From contig JAJPHN010000032.1 of the NCBI GenBank assembly GCA_021325235.1, forward strand, positions 124,001-188,000: a stretch of DNA of 64,000 nt, given 5' to 3'. This DNA comes from Terriglobia bacterium. GTDB lineage: Bacteria; Acidobacteriota; Terriglobia; Bryobacterales; Bryobacteraceae. The position numbers were made by a program, and so were the translations under genes. Shown here one piece after another: positions 54,918 through 63,956 of the stretch; the first letter of the stretch is position 1, and each line of letters starts with the position of its first letter. The notes under the pieces were generated by a model. That model had not been told where the DNA came from. It saw only the letters and a list, made by a program, of their open reading frames with translations, and did not search any database.

Positions 54918-55832
54918 GTGCTGCGTCATACTCTCCTTTATCTCTCCGAACAAAGCTGGCTCCGGCATTGGATGGAGAATTCAAAACTCTCGCAAAAGTT
55001 CACCTCTCGTTTCGTCGCCGGACGAACGCTCAAGGAAGGCATCCGCGTTCTGCAGCATCTTTCCGCCGAACGTATTCTCGGAACACTGGATTTCCTCGGT
55101 GAGAATGTTCACTCGCTCGAAGATGCAGCGCGATCAAAAGCTTCTTATCTGGCAGCGCAGGCCGAGATCGAAGGCGCCAAACTTCCCGCCACAGTCTCGA
55201 TCAAGCTGACTCAGTTCGGGCTGGATCTCTCGGAATCGGTGTGCGTCGCCAACGTCCGGACTCTGATCGAGCGCGCGCGCGAAATGAACAGCCGCGTCGA
55301 GATCGACATGGAATCGACCGCCTACACCGATCGAACGCTCAAAATCGTATGCGGATTTCAGGAGAGCTGCCCGGGTTCGGTTCGCGCCGTGATCCAGGCC
55401 TATCTGTATCGCAGCGAGGACGACATTCGCATGCTGTCGGAGCGCAAGATTCCGGTCCGTCTCTGCAAGGGCGCTTATCGCGAGCCCGCCAACGTCGCGT
55501 TCACACGCAAAAGTGACGTCGACGCAAATTACCTCAAGTTGATGAAACTGCTGCTTTCCGAGGGTACCTACCCGGCGATTGCGAGCCACGACGAGAGCAT
55601 GATCCGTCAGGCCGTGGCCTATACTCGGGAACAAAAGATCGCGCCCGACCGTTTCGAATTTCAGATGTTGTACGGCATCCGGCGAGATCTGCAGCGCGAG
55701 CTTGTTTCGCAGGGTTTCACGCTTCGTTTGTACGTGCCTTATGGGGACGCCTGGTACCCCTACTTCATGCGGCGGCTGGCGGAACGCCCCGCAAACCTGC
55801 TGTTTTTGGCGAAAAACCTGGTTCGGAGCTGA
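54918..55832 (+). CDS. Proline dehydrogenase (PRODH), standalone
   Basis: A 304-residue flavoenzyme started at GTG 54918. It matches standalone bacterial PRODH (about 300 residues). Motifs are VSIKLTQFGLDLS, VEIDMESTAYTDRTL, IQAYLYRSEDDI, RLCKGAYREP, IASHDE, FEFQMLYGIRRDLQ and YVPYGDAWYPYFMRRLAERP; the last two hold the substrate- and FAD-binding residues. It oxidises proline to 1-pyrroline-5-carboxylate with FAD. The P5C dehydrogenase partner is not in the window. Confidence 0.92.
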   Translation: MLRHTLLYLSEQSWLRHWMENSKLSQKFTSRFVAGRTLKEGIRVLQHLSAERILGTLDFLGENVHSLEDAARSKASYLAAQAEIEGAKLPATVSIKLTQFGLDLSESVCVANVRTLIERAREMNSRVEIDMESTAYTDRTLKIVCGFQESCPGSVRAVIQAYLYRSEDDIRMLSERKIPVRLCKGAYREPANVAFTRKSDVDANYLKLMKLLLSEGTYPAIASHDESMIRQAVAYTREQKIAPDRFEFQMLYGIRRDLQRELVSQGFTLRLYVPYGDAWYPYFMRRLAERPANLLFLAKNLVRS

Positions 55833-55916
55833 GCGTCCGGAACGGCACTCGGCGTGCTCTCCGGAACGGGCAACTGGCGGAACTCCACCGGTCCGAAAGG
55901 AGTCTAATAAGAAGAA

Positions 55917-56369
55917 ATGAAGTACTGGCTTTATCTCGCGGCCAAGCTTCTGCTCAGCATTGGCGTGGTTCTTGGGCTCGAAGCCGCACTCTGCGCCGTC
56001 TATCCTGCCCCGCCCAAGCCGCTTCCTGGCTATCCGCCCGTGAAATCTCTTTTCCTGTACGACATGCCGTTCACCTTCTTGGTCTTCGGCACCTGGCTGA
56101 TCGGAGCGGGTTTGTTTTTTCTCGCCTTCTGGGATCAGCGGAGGCGCTGTCGCACCTGTCTGCGAAAACTGATCATGCCCGTACAGCGCGGATCCTGGGG
56201 CAACATGGTCGTCTTCGGGCGCCCCCAGACCGAATGGATCTGCGCATTTGGGCACGGAACGCTTAACACCGAAGATCTGCAGATCACCGGCCGTCAGTTT
56301 CCCGAATGGCAGCCGCACGATGACGACATCTGGAAAGAGTTAGAATCAGTCGAGCAGGCCCAGAAGTAG
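55917..56369 (+). CDS. Small membrane protein with zinc-ribbon-like tail, unknown function
   Basis: A 150-residue protein with two hydrophobic segments (about 6-28 and 50-72). The C-terminal part has CRTCLRKL (about 78-85) and CAFGHGTLN (about 108-116), so C-x2-C with Cys-x2-Gly-His could hold a metal, similar to a zinc ribbon. The tail is acidic. It lies 84 bp after proline dehydrogenase and 93 bp before the penicillin-binding protein, on the same strand. No named family was recognised. Confidence 0.6.
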   Translation: MKYWLYLAAKLLLSIGVVLGLEAALCAVYPAPPKPLPGYPPVKSLFLYDMPFTFLVFGTWLIGAGLFFLAFWDQRRRCRTCLRKLIMPVQRGSWGNMVVFGRPQTEWICAFGHGTLNTEDLQITGRQFPEWQPHDDDIWKELESVEQAQK

Positions 56370-56462
56370 TGGCTGCTCCTACGGCCGGCATGGCTGGGGC
56401 GGGCAAATGGATCGACCCGCGTTTTCAGCGTGGCGAAGGCACAATAGAAACAGGCTCGACTA

Positions 56463-58964
56463 TTGCCCGTACGCATTAAATTCCCAGCCAGATTAAAGAA
56501 GCGCGCCGCCGCGCTCTCACCCCGCACCCGGCGGATCCTTTCCTATACATTCGCCGTTGGACTGGCGCTTTTCGTGGCGGCCCTGATCTGGATTGGCTTC
56601 GTGTATGCAAAATACGCCCGTTTGACGGACGAAAAGCTGGCACAGGGCCCTTTCCCGAACTCTTCGCTGCTTTACGCCGCTCCGGAAACGGTCGGCGTCG
56701 GCGATCCCGGCACCCCGCTGAGTCTGGCCAGCGCGCTGCGCGAGAGCGGCTACGGCGAGGATGCAAAATCAAACCCGAATGGCTGGTATCACCTCAGCTC
56801 CGACCAGATCGAGATCTTCCCGGGCGAGCAATCCGCCACCGGGGCAGAACCGGCCGAGCTGCGCTTTTCAGGCGGGAAAATCGCCGCCATTCGAAACCTG
56901 AGCGATCACACCGCGCGCACCGATTACACGCTCGAGCCCGAGTTGCTGAGCAGCTTGTTTGATAAGAACCGGGAGAAGCGCCGCCTGGTGCGCTACGAAG
57001 ATATCCCGCCCATTCTGGTGCAGGCCGTCCTGTCGATCGAAGACAAGCGCTTTTTCCAGCATTCCGGCTTCGATCCGGTTCGTATTCTCAAGGCCGGCTT
57101 TGTCGATCTGCGCGAACATCGCAACGCCCAGGGCGCCTCAACGCTGACGCAGCAATTGGCGCGCAATCTGTGGCTCGACTCGCGCAAGACCTTTGCCCGC
57201 AAGTTCGATGAGCTGCTCATTACCATCCACCTCGAGCGCAAGCTCAGCAAACAAAAAATCTTCGAGTACTATGCCAACCAGGTCGATCTGGGCCGGCGCG
57301 GATCGTTTGCCATTCGCGGATTCGGCGAAGCGGCCGAAGCGTATTTCGGCAAGAATATACGGCGCCTGTCGCTGGCCGAATGCGCAACACTCGCCGGGTT
57401 GATCCAGCAGCCAAGCTTTCGCAATCCGGTGCGCTGGCCGGAACGCGCCAGGGCAAGGCGTAACGTCGTGCTCGCGCAGATGCTCGAGAACGGCTACATT
57501 TCGCAGGCGCAGTACAGTGAAGCCGCCGCTGAGCCGATGGTCATTGCCAAACAGGGCGTCGAATGGGCCGACGCGCCGTATTTCGTCGACCTGGTAAACG
57601 AACGGCTCACCCAGAATTTCCAGGACCGCGATTTTCAGGATTCCGGCTCGAAAATTTACACCACCATCGACCCGCAACTGCAGCGCGATGCCGCGGCAGC
57701 CGTCTCGAGCGGTATGCAGGAGATCGAGCAATTCATCGCCAAGCGCCGGAAAGAAGGCGTGCCGATGGAAGAGCCGCAAGTGGCGCTGATCTGTCTCGAT
57801 CCGCACACCGGAGCCGTAAAAGCGCTGATTGGCGGACGTAACTACGGCATGAGCCAGTTGAATCATGCGGTCGCCAAGCGGCCATCGGGGAGTATCTTCA
57901 AGCCGTTCGTCTATGCAGCCGCGCTGAATACCGGGCTCTGGCGTACGGACAGCCCGATTACGCCTTCCACCATCCTGCAGGATGAGCAGCAGACGTTTGT
58001 CTTTGGCGGACAGACGTATGAGCCGACCGACTATCACAAAGGCAACTGGCTCGGCGAAGTGACGGTTCGAACCGCATTTGCCAAATCGCTGAACGTACCC
58101 GCGGTTGAAGTTGCCGAGCAGACCGGCTATGGCGCCGTCGCCGAACTCGCCCATAAAGCGGGCCTGACTGATATCCGCGCCACGCCGGCCATGGCACTCG
58201 GCGCCTATAACGTCACTCCGCTCGAGATTGCCGGAGCCTATACGCTGTTCGCGAACAAGGGCGTGGAAGTGAAGCCGGAGATGATCTCGCGTATCGTGGA
58301 CCGCTCGGGCAACACGGTCTGGGCCAACGAGCCGCAGACCAAGAAAATTCTCGATCCGCGCATCACGTTCATGACCGTGAGCATGATGGAGGACGTTTTG
58401 CGCTGGGGCACGGGCGCGGGAGTTCGCTCGCGCGGGTTTGCGCTTCCGGCTGCCGGCAAGACCGGCACCTCGCACGATGCCTGGTTCGCCGGTTTTACTT
58501 CAAATCTCCTCTGTGTCGTCTGGGTCGGCCTGGATGATTACCAGGACATCAAAATGGAGGGCGCGAAGGCCGCTCTGCCCATCTGGACCGACTTCATGAA
58601 GCGGGCTCACAAGCACCGCGCCTACAGCAATGTCACGCCGTTCGATGTGCCTGCAGGCGTTGTCAGCGCGCAGATCGATGCCGATACCGGCCTGCTCGCC
58701 ACGAGTCTTTGTCCGAAGACGATCACCGAATACTACCTGCTGGGAACACAGCCAACGCAATTCTGTCCGCTCCATCCGGGCGGCGCAACCGAGATAGCCG
58801 GCTGGGACACTCCCGCTCTGACAGCGCCGCCTCCTCCGGCCGGACAACCCGCCGTCGCCCAAACCGATCAGCCAGAGAGCGCGCCAGCTGTTAACGGCGA
58901 GAAGGATACAGCAGCCCAGAAGAAAAAGGGCCTGTTCGACAAGCTGAAAGGCATATTTAAGTAA
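56463..58964 (+). CDS. Class A penicillin-binding protein (transglycosylase/transpeptidase)
   Basis: An 833-residue bifunctional peptidoglycan synthase started at TTG 56463. A membrane anchor (about 27-49) is followed by a UB2H-like region (about 60-150) as in PBP1b-type enzymes. The glycosyltransferase (about 175-350) has the catalytic E193 in EDKRFFQHSGFD, then QGASTLTQQLARN. The transpeptidase (about 420-735) has SxxK (S477-IFK), SxN (S542-LN) and KTGTS (K666). The Pro/Ala-rich tail ends in basic residues. It polymerises and crosslinks peptidoglycan in the periplasm. No cell-division genes adjoin it. Confidence 0.92.
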   Translation: MPVRIKFPARLKKRAAALSPRTRRILSYTFAVGLALFVAALIWIGFVYAKYARLTDEKLAQGPFPNSSLLYAAPETVGVGDPGTPLSLASALRESGYGEDAKSNPNGWYHLSSDQIEIFPGEQSATGAEPAELRFSGGKIAAIRNLSDHTARTDYTLEPELLSSLFDKNREKRRLVRYEDIPPILVQAVLSIEDKRFFQHSGFDPVRILKAGFVDLREHRNAQGASTLTQQLARNLWLDSRKTFARKFDELLITIHLERKLSKQKIFEYYANQVDLGRRGSFAIRGFGEAAEAYFGKNIRRLSLAECATLAGLIQQPSFRNPVRWPERARARRNVVLAQMLENGYISQAQYSEAAAEPMVIAKQGVEWADAPYFVDLVNERLTQNFQDRDFQDSGSKIYTTIDPQLQRDAAAAVSSGMQEIEQFIAKRRKEGVPMEEPQVALICLDPHTGAVKALIGGRNYGMSQLNHAVAKRPSGSIFKPFVYAAALNTGLWRTDSPITPSTILQDEQQTFVFGGQTYEPTDYHKGNWLGEVTVRTAFAKSLNVPAVEVAEQTGYGAVAELAHKAGLTDIRATPAMALGAYNVTPLEIAGAYTLFANKGVEVKPEMISRIVDRSGNTVWANEPQTKKILDPRITFMTVSMMEDVLRWGTGAGVRSRGFALPAAGKTGTSHDAWFAGFTSNLLCVVWVGLDDYQDIKMEGAKAALPIWTDFMKRAHKHRAYSNVTPFDVPAGVVSAQIDADTGLLATSLCPKTITEYYLLGTQPTQFCPLHPGGATEIAGWDTPALTAPPPPAGQPAVAQTDQPESAPAVNGEKDTAAQKKKGLFDKLKGIFK

Positions 58965-59024
58965 TTCTTAAGATCTCCGCTCCTCTGAAAAAGGTATATA
59001 GTAGGACCAAACAGGAGGATCGAC

Positions 59025-59831
59025 ATGATCTCTTCTCAGACCGTTCGTCTCGCCTGCTGTGTCTCCGCCCTCTGCGTAGCCTTGCCAGCGATCGCCGTCC
59101 CGCAGCAGCAGGATCCGCTTCTCGGTCCCGACACTCGGGCCAAGGCGTCACTTCCCACCTCGCTCACTGCGCCGCGCCCGAACATCTCGCCCGAGCTGCG
59201 AGGCGACATCTTCATGGCGCGCAAGATGTACCGCGAGGCCATCGACAAGTATCGCGAAGCACCGGATTCGGCCGTTATCGCGAATAAGATCGGAATTGCT
59301 TTCCACCAGCTTCTTCAGCTCGACCTGGCGAAGAAGAACTACGAGCGCGCCATCAAGCTCGACCGCAAGTATCCGGAAGCGCTGAATAATCTTGGAACGA
59401 TCTACTACGCGCAGAAGAGCTATCGCCGTGCGATCAGTTACTACAAGAAGGCGCTGCGAGTCTCATCGAGTCCTACGGCGTCGATCTATGCCAACCTGGG
59501 CGCAGCCTACTTCGCCCGCAAGGATTACAAGCAGGCGAGCGAGTACTACGAGCAGGCGCTCAAGCTCGATCCGGAAGTATTCGAGCATCATGGCAATTTC
59601 GGCACGATGATGCAGGAGCGCACGGTCGAAGAGCGCGCCATGTTTCATCTGTACCTTGCCAAGATGTATGCGAAATCGGGCGCCACGGACCGTGCGCTAA
59701 TCTATCTGCGTAAAGCGCTGGAAGAGGGCGTGAAGGATCGCAAGAAGATTCCCGATATGCCGGAATTTTCGGTGCTCAAGACGAATGCGGACTTTCAGGA
59801 ACTGCTCGCCGAAAATCCAAAACCGCTCTAG
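59025..59831 (+). CDS. Secreted TPR-repeat protein
   Basis: A 268-residue protein with a strong AGGAGG site 6 bp before the ATG. The signal peptide is about 1-26 (ending ALPAIAVPQQ). From about 65 on, four or five TPR units follow (NKIGIAFHQLLQLDLAKKN, NNLGTIYYAQKSYRRAISYY and NLGAAYFARKDYKQASEYY). The C-terminus ends KPL at a TAG. The next TPR-type gene continues in the same frame immediately after. Function is unknown; a periplasmic scaffold is likely. Confidence 0.82.
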   Translation: MISSQTVRLACCVSALCVALPAIAVPQQQDPLLGPDTRAKASLPTSLTAPRPNISPELRGDIFMARKMYREAIDKYREAPDSAVIANKIGIAFHQLLQLDLAKKNYERAIKLDRKYPEALNNLGTIYYAQKSYRRAISYYKKALRVSSSPTASIYANLGAAYFARKDYKQASEYYEQALKLDPEVFEHHGNFGTMMQERTVEERAMFHLYLAKMYAKSGATDRALIYLRKALEEGVKDRKKIPDMPEFSVLKTNADFQELLAENPKPL

Positions 59832-59840
59832 AGGGCTGGC

Positions 59841-61424
59841 CTGAGCCGGTCCTTTCACGCCGCCCTTGCCGCCGGCCTGCTGCTGCTGACGAATTGTTCC
59901 AGGCAACCGGCTGCGCAGGGTCCGCGGCGAGTGGCGATTCTACCTGCAAACGTACTGATCGCTGATTCCTCGGCTGACTGGATGCGGTTGGCAACTCCGG
60001 TGGTTCTGGCGCAGGATCTGGCGCCGGCCCGCAATCTCGTTCCCGTGCTCGTATCCGATGAATCCCAGGTCTACGCAGCGCAGCCGGCTGAGGTTCTGCG
60101 AGTCACTCTGGAAGGCCGCGGCAAGGGAATCGAGCTGAACGCCACGGCCAGCAGCCTCGCTACGCAGCGCAACGTTTATACCGGCAGCGAGCAGACGAAC
60201 GAGGCCGATCTCATCGGCTCGCTCGACAAGCTGGCGCGCGCGCTCGATAGCCACGCCGCCTCCTTCGGAACGCATAACCCGGAGGCGCTTCGCGCTTTTG
60301 CTGCCGCCGCTTTCTCAGCAGATCCGAACACCAAGATAGAGAGTCTGAAAGCTGCAATTTCGGCCGACCCGTCTTTCGGACTCGCCTACAGTCTGCTCGT
60401 CGAGACCATGGCCGCTCAGAACAGCCCGGAGCTCGAGAGTATCCTCGCAAAGGCCGACGGCCAGCGCCAGACATTCAGCCCGACAGACCGGCTGAGATAC
60501 GATTTCGTGCGCGCCCGGGTACTGCATGCGCCGCTCGAAAAGCAGGTATCTGCCGGGCTCGCGCTCACCAATTTGCTGCCGAACGACGGTGAAGCGCTGG
60601 CCGCCACCGCCGCAAGTCTCTTTCTCCTGGCGAAACCAGCCGACGCGGCCCGTTTGATGGACCGCGCCATTGCCCTGAATCCGGCGAATGCCACCCTGCG
60701 GCAGCAGTTCGGCAACGGATTGATTGCGAACCGTCAGTTTGCCCGCGCCGAGAAGGTGCTGAGCAGCGAGCCGGCCGACCCTGCACTGCTCCCGGCGCTC
60801 GCCTTCTGCATTTTCTTTGAAGGCGATCGGGCGCGCGCCACGAGCACCTACGAGCGCTATCTGAATACAGTGCCAAATGAAGACGCGAGGACTCTCTTAC
60901 GTGCTTCCTGGAAGGCGCACACGGGCGACCGGGCGGGCGGCATTGCTTCGCTCAATGGTGCACGTTTTCAGGATCCGCGCCTGGCCGCCTACGCGAAAAC
61001 GGAACTGGTGGTTTTGTACCTGCTGGACAGCGATCGCGAGGGCGCGCGGCAAGCGAGCGAAAATGCCGGACCGATTGCGGCGCTGCTAGCAGCCGGCGCG
61101 AGTTCAGCCGACGAATGGCAAGGCAGGGTAGAGGGCTTGCCGGATGCGGTCGCAAATCCGGCGGTGAAGCGAACGTTGCTGGCTGATGGCGATTTTCTGT
61201 TTGGTTTCTACCCGCAGGCGGTCGAGCTTTGGAGAGAAGCGGATCGCGCGGCGGGAGGCGGCGACCTGCGTGCACAGGTGATGCTGGCTGCTTCGCTGCG
61301 CGCCGCCGGCCGTGCGGCTGAAACCGGCGCAATTCGTGTTCAGCCGTTCGTGCCGGATCTCAACGACCTGTTCAGCATTATCTCGTTCAGCCAGCTCGAA
61401 AAGCTGATGACTCAGGCCGGGTAG
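59841..61424 (+). CDS. TPR-rich lipoprotein, probable CTG start
   Basis: The first usual start codon in this frame is GTG 59931, but the codons before it encode a complete lipoprotein signal: an n-region SRSFHAALAAG, then LLLLTNC with Cys in place. The only start-like codon that includes it is CTG 59841, 9 bp after the previous TAG and preceded by GAGGG. The GTG form would be 497 residues; the CTG form is 527. The mature region begins VAILPANVLIADSSADWM, a TolB/FlgO-like opening. It is followed by about ten loose TPR units to residue 520. It is likely anchored to the outer membrane. Confidence 0.65.
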   Translation: MSRSFHAALAAGLLLLTNCSRQPAAQGPRRVAILPANVLIADSSADWMRLATPVVLAQDLAPARNLVPVLVSDESQVYAAQPAEVLRVTLEGRGKGIELNATASSLATQRNVYTGSEQTNEADLIGSLDKLARALDSHAASFGTHNPEALRAFAAAAFSADPNTKIESLKAAISADPSFGLAYSLLVETMAAQNSPELESILAKADGQRQTFSPTDRLRYDFVRARVLHAPLEKQVSAGLALTNLLPNDGEALAATAASLFLLAKPADAARLMDRAIALNPANATLRQQFGNGLIANRQFARAEKVLSSEPADPALLPALAFCIFFEGDRARATSTYERYLNTVPNEDARTLLRASWKAHTGDRAGGIASLNGARFQDPRLAAYAKTELVVLYLLDSDREGARQASENAGPIAALLAAGASSADEWQGRVEGLPDAVANPAVKRTLLADGDFLFGFYPQAVELWREADRAAGGGDLRAQVMLAASLRAAGRAAETGAIRVQPFVPDLNDLFSIISFSQLEKLMTQAG

Positions 61425-61897
61425 GTGTCGGCCTTGGTTTCGGGAGGCGTGATGCGCCGATCTTTCTTGAGCCACGGCTTTGGCTGCTCGCCCTGATCCC
61501 GCTTGAACACGCGATCGTACATGTGCTTTCGAGTGGTGGTTCCAAGCGAAGTGTTGTAAAGATCGGTGAGATCGAGCGCTTCCTTTACGTCGGCCTCGAA
61601 CTCATGAAGAGCATGCAATTGTTCGGAAGTGGCCGGGAAACGCTTTCCGCGCGGGCTCTCCCAAAACATCTGATACCCGCGGTTGAGCAGAGTCGCAATC
61701 TCGCCCGCAACCCATAGCCCGGCGTGCTCGATGTCGGGTTGATTTTTGCCTTCGTCACCGATGATGGCGGCAATGCCGTGTTTGGTAACGCGCACGCGCC
61801 CGTCGGCCAGCTTTTCGGTTGCGAATCCGGCTTTGCCCAGCAGATCAACGCGTTCAGCGAACGTGGGAATCTTCGGGCGCGGCCGTCGAAAGAACAT
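61412..61897 (-). CDS. Conserved hypothetical cytoplasmic protein
   Basis: A 161-residue protein with no signal peptide or membrane segment. An N-terminal part (FAERVDLLGKAGFATEKLADGRVRVTKHG) resembles a small beta-alpha fold, and a Gln/Glu-rich helix follows near 95-115. The end is basic and Pro-rich (KPWLKKDRRITPPETK). It overlaps the convergent lipoprotein gene by 13 bp and is divergent from the isomerase-like gene (24 bp). No family was recognised. Confidence 0.6.
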   Translation of the reverse strand: MFFRRPRPKIPTFAERVDLLGKAGFATEKLADGRVRVTKHGIAAIIGDEGKNQPDIEHAGLWVAGEIATLLNRGYQMFWESPRGKRFPATSEQLHALHEFEADVKEALDLTDLYNTSLGTTTRKHMYDRVFKRDQGEQPKPWLKKDRRITPPETKADTYPA

Positions 61898-61921
61898 GAC
61901 TTCAGTATAAGAAGTGTAGAG

Positions 61922-62782
61922 ATGACTCCGCGACTTCCGATTGCTGCCATTACCGACGAGTTTTCACCTTCTCTCGCGACCGCCTTGCCTGTGATGCAGG
62001 AGATCGGGATGCAAATGGCCGAACTTCGCACGATTGACGGCGTCAATATCCTCGATCTCGGCGATGCGGAGTTGCAGCGGGCGAACGATCTGCTCGAACG
62101 TTTCGGGATGCGGGTGGTCTCAATCGCATCGCCGCTGTTGAAATGCGTGCTGCCGGATGGCGGCGAACTCGATCAGCGCTTTGCGCATGATGCATTCGCC
62201 TCCAAACACCAGTTTGCGGATCAGGGGCGCCTGGCAGAGCGTGCGGTTGAAGTCGCACATTTTTTTCAGGCGAGGATTATTCGAGTCTTTTCGTACTGGC
62301 GCACCACCGAGCCGGCGCGCACCTGGGATGCGGTTGCGCGCGCGCTCAGTGATCTCGCCGCTCTCGCAAAGCGCGAATCGCTGATCATCGGCCTCGAAAA
62401 TGAGCATGCCTGCAATATCGCCACCGGCGCGGAAGCAGCTCAGATGCTGCAGCTGGTGCCGGACGAACCGCTGAAGCTCGTCTGGGATCCGGCAAATGCG
62501 CTGGTGGCGGGCGAAGTGCCGTTCCCGTCGGGGTATCGCCTGCTGCCGGCCGAGCGAATTGTACACGTGCATGCCAAAGACTGCCGGACGGAAGGGGACA
62601 AGCCGGAATGGGGACCGCTCGGTACGCGCCATGTGGATTGGAAAGGCCAGATCGAGGCGTTGCTGGCGGACGGGTACAAGGGCGCGATCAGTCTGGAGAC
62701 GCACTGGGCTGGACCGAACGGGGACAAACGGGAAGCGAGCCGGATTTGCGGCTGGAATCTGCGCGGGTTCGTGTCGGGGTGA
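61922..62782 (+). CDS. Sugar phosphate isomerase/epimerase-like TIM-barrel protein
   Basis: A 286-residue protein of the xylose-isomerase-like TIM-barrel superfamily. The start at ATG 61922 begins the conserved first strand (IAAITDEFSPSLATALPVMQEIGM). Putative metal-site residues recur as in the family: Glu in IIGLENEHAC, Asp in LVWDPANAL, His in IVHVHAKDC and Glu in ISLETHW. The gene is complete. Its last 365 bp (62418-62782) are the parent sequence of three tandem partial copies downstream. The substrate is unknown; related proteins act on inositol- or hexulose-type compounds. Confidence 0.85.
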   Translation: MTPRLPIAAITDEFSPSLATALPVMQEIGMQMAELRTIDGVNILDLGDAELQRANDLLERFGMRVVSIASPLLKCVLPDGGELDQRFAHDAFASKHQFADQGRLAERAVEVAHFFQARIIRVFSYWRTTEPARTWDAVARALSDLAALAKRESLIIGLENEHACNIATGAEAAQMLQLVPDEPLKLVWDPANALVAGEVPFPSGYRLLPAERIVHVHAKDCRTEGDKPEWGPLGTRHVDWKGQIEALLADGYKGAISLETHWAGPNGDKREASRICGWNLRGFVSG

Positions 62783-62816
62783 GAGATCGTGAGAGGCATT
62801 CGGTGACCGCTCCTTT

Positions 62817-63181
62817 TCGCCACCGGCGCGGAAGCAGCTCACCTGCTGCAGCTTGTGCCGAATGAAGCGCTGAAGCTCGTCTGGGATCCGGCAAATGCGC
62901 TGGTGGCGGGCGAAGTGCCGTTCCCGTCGGGGTATCGCCTGCTGCCGGTCGAGCGAATTGTACACGTGCATGCCAAAGACTGCCGGATGGAAGGGGACAA
63001 GCCGGAATGGGGACCGCTCGGTACGCGCCATGTGGATTGGAAAGGCCAGATCGAGGCGCTGCTGGCGGACGGGTACAAGGGCGCGATCAGTCTTGAGACG
63101 CACTGGGCTGGACCGAACGGGGACAAACGGGAAGCGAGCCGGATTTGTGGCTGGAATTTACGCGGGTTGGTGTCGGGGTAA
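62817..63181 (+). pseudogene. Tandem partial copy 2 of the isomerase gene, frame intact
   Basis: The block keeps the reading frame from an in-frame ATG at 62855 to TAA 63181 (108 codons). It encodes the C-terminal half including WDPANAL, HVHAKDC and SLETHW, but lacks the N-terminal barrel half and the first catalytic Glu. A functional protein is therefore unlikely, although translation is possible. Confidence 0.8.
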
Positions 63182-63194
63182 TGACCGCTCCTTT

Positions 63195-63558
63195 TCGCCA
63201 CCGCCGCGGAAGCAGCTCAGATACTGCAGCTTGTGCCGAATGAAGCGCTGAAGCTCGTCTGGGATCCGGCGAATGCCCTGGTTGTGGGCGAAGTGCCGTT
63301 TCCGTCCGGCTATCGGCTGCTGCCCACGCAGCGAATTGTACATGTGCATGCCAAAGACTGCCGGATGCAAGGGGAGAGGCCGGAATGGGGACCGCTCGGT
63401 ACGCGCTATGTGGATTGGGAAGGCCAGATCGAGGCGCTGCTGGCGGACGGGTACAAGGGCGCATCAGTCTGGAGACGCACTGGGCTGGACCGAATGGGGA
63501 CAAACGGGAAGCGAGCCGGATTTGTGGCTGGAATTTACGCGGGTTCGTGTCGGGGTGA
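63195..63558 (+). pseudogene. Tandem partial copy 3 of the isomerase gene, frameshifted
   Basis: This copy has a 1-bp deletion at about 63463, in the run after ACAAGGGCGC. That shifts the frame after GYKGA, so the ETHW and C-terminal segments are lost. Sequence variants such as CCCACGCAGCG and ATGCAAGGGGAGAGG are shared with copy 4. Confidence 0.8.
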
Positions 63559-63592
63559 GAGATCGTGAGAGGCATTCGGTGACCGCTCCTTT

Positions 63593-63956
63593 TCGCCACC
63601 GGCGCGGAAGCAGCTCACCTGCTGCAGCTTGTGCCGGAGGAAGCGCTGAAGCTCGTCTGGGATCCGGCGAATGCCCTCGTTGCGGGCAAAGAGCCGTTTC
63701 CGTCCGGCTATCGGCTCTGCCCACGCAGCGAATTGTACACGTGCATGCCAAAGACTGCCGGATGCAAGGGGAGAGGCCGGAATGGGGACCGCTCGGTACG
63801 CGCCATGTGGATTGGAAAGGCCAGATCCAGGCGTTGGTGGCGGACGGGTACAAGGGGGCGATCAGTCTGGAGACGCACTGGGCTGGACCGAACGGGGACA
63901 AACGGGAAGCGAGCCGGATTTGTGGATGGAATTTACGCGGGTTGGTGTCGGGGTAA
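63593..63956 (+). pseudogene. Tandem partial copy 4 of the isomerase gene, frameshifted
   Basis: This copy has a 1-bp deletion near 63716 (CGGCTCTGCCC against CGGCTGCTGCCC in copy 3), which puts the upstream and downstream parts in different frames. The last conserved spacer variant ends near 63975, and the sequence after it is unrelated. Confidence 0.8.

Noticed and set aside
57138-58475. 445-codon minus-strand frame opposite the penicillin-binding protein (also 394 codons at 55134-56318)
   Set aside because: The plus strand encodes intact catalytic motifs of known enzymes; the antisense products are unlike any family.
62120-63103. 327-codon minus-strand frame through the tandem isomerase copies
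   Set aside because: It is the antisense of the duplicated isomerase blocks and repeats with the same period.
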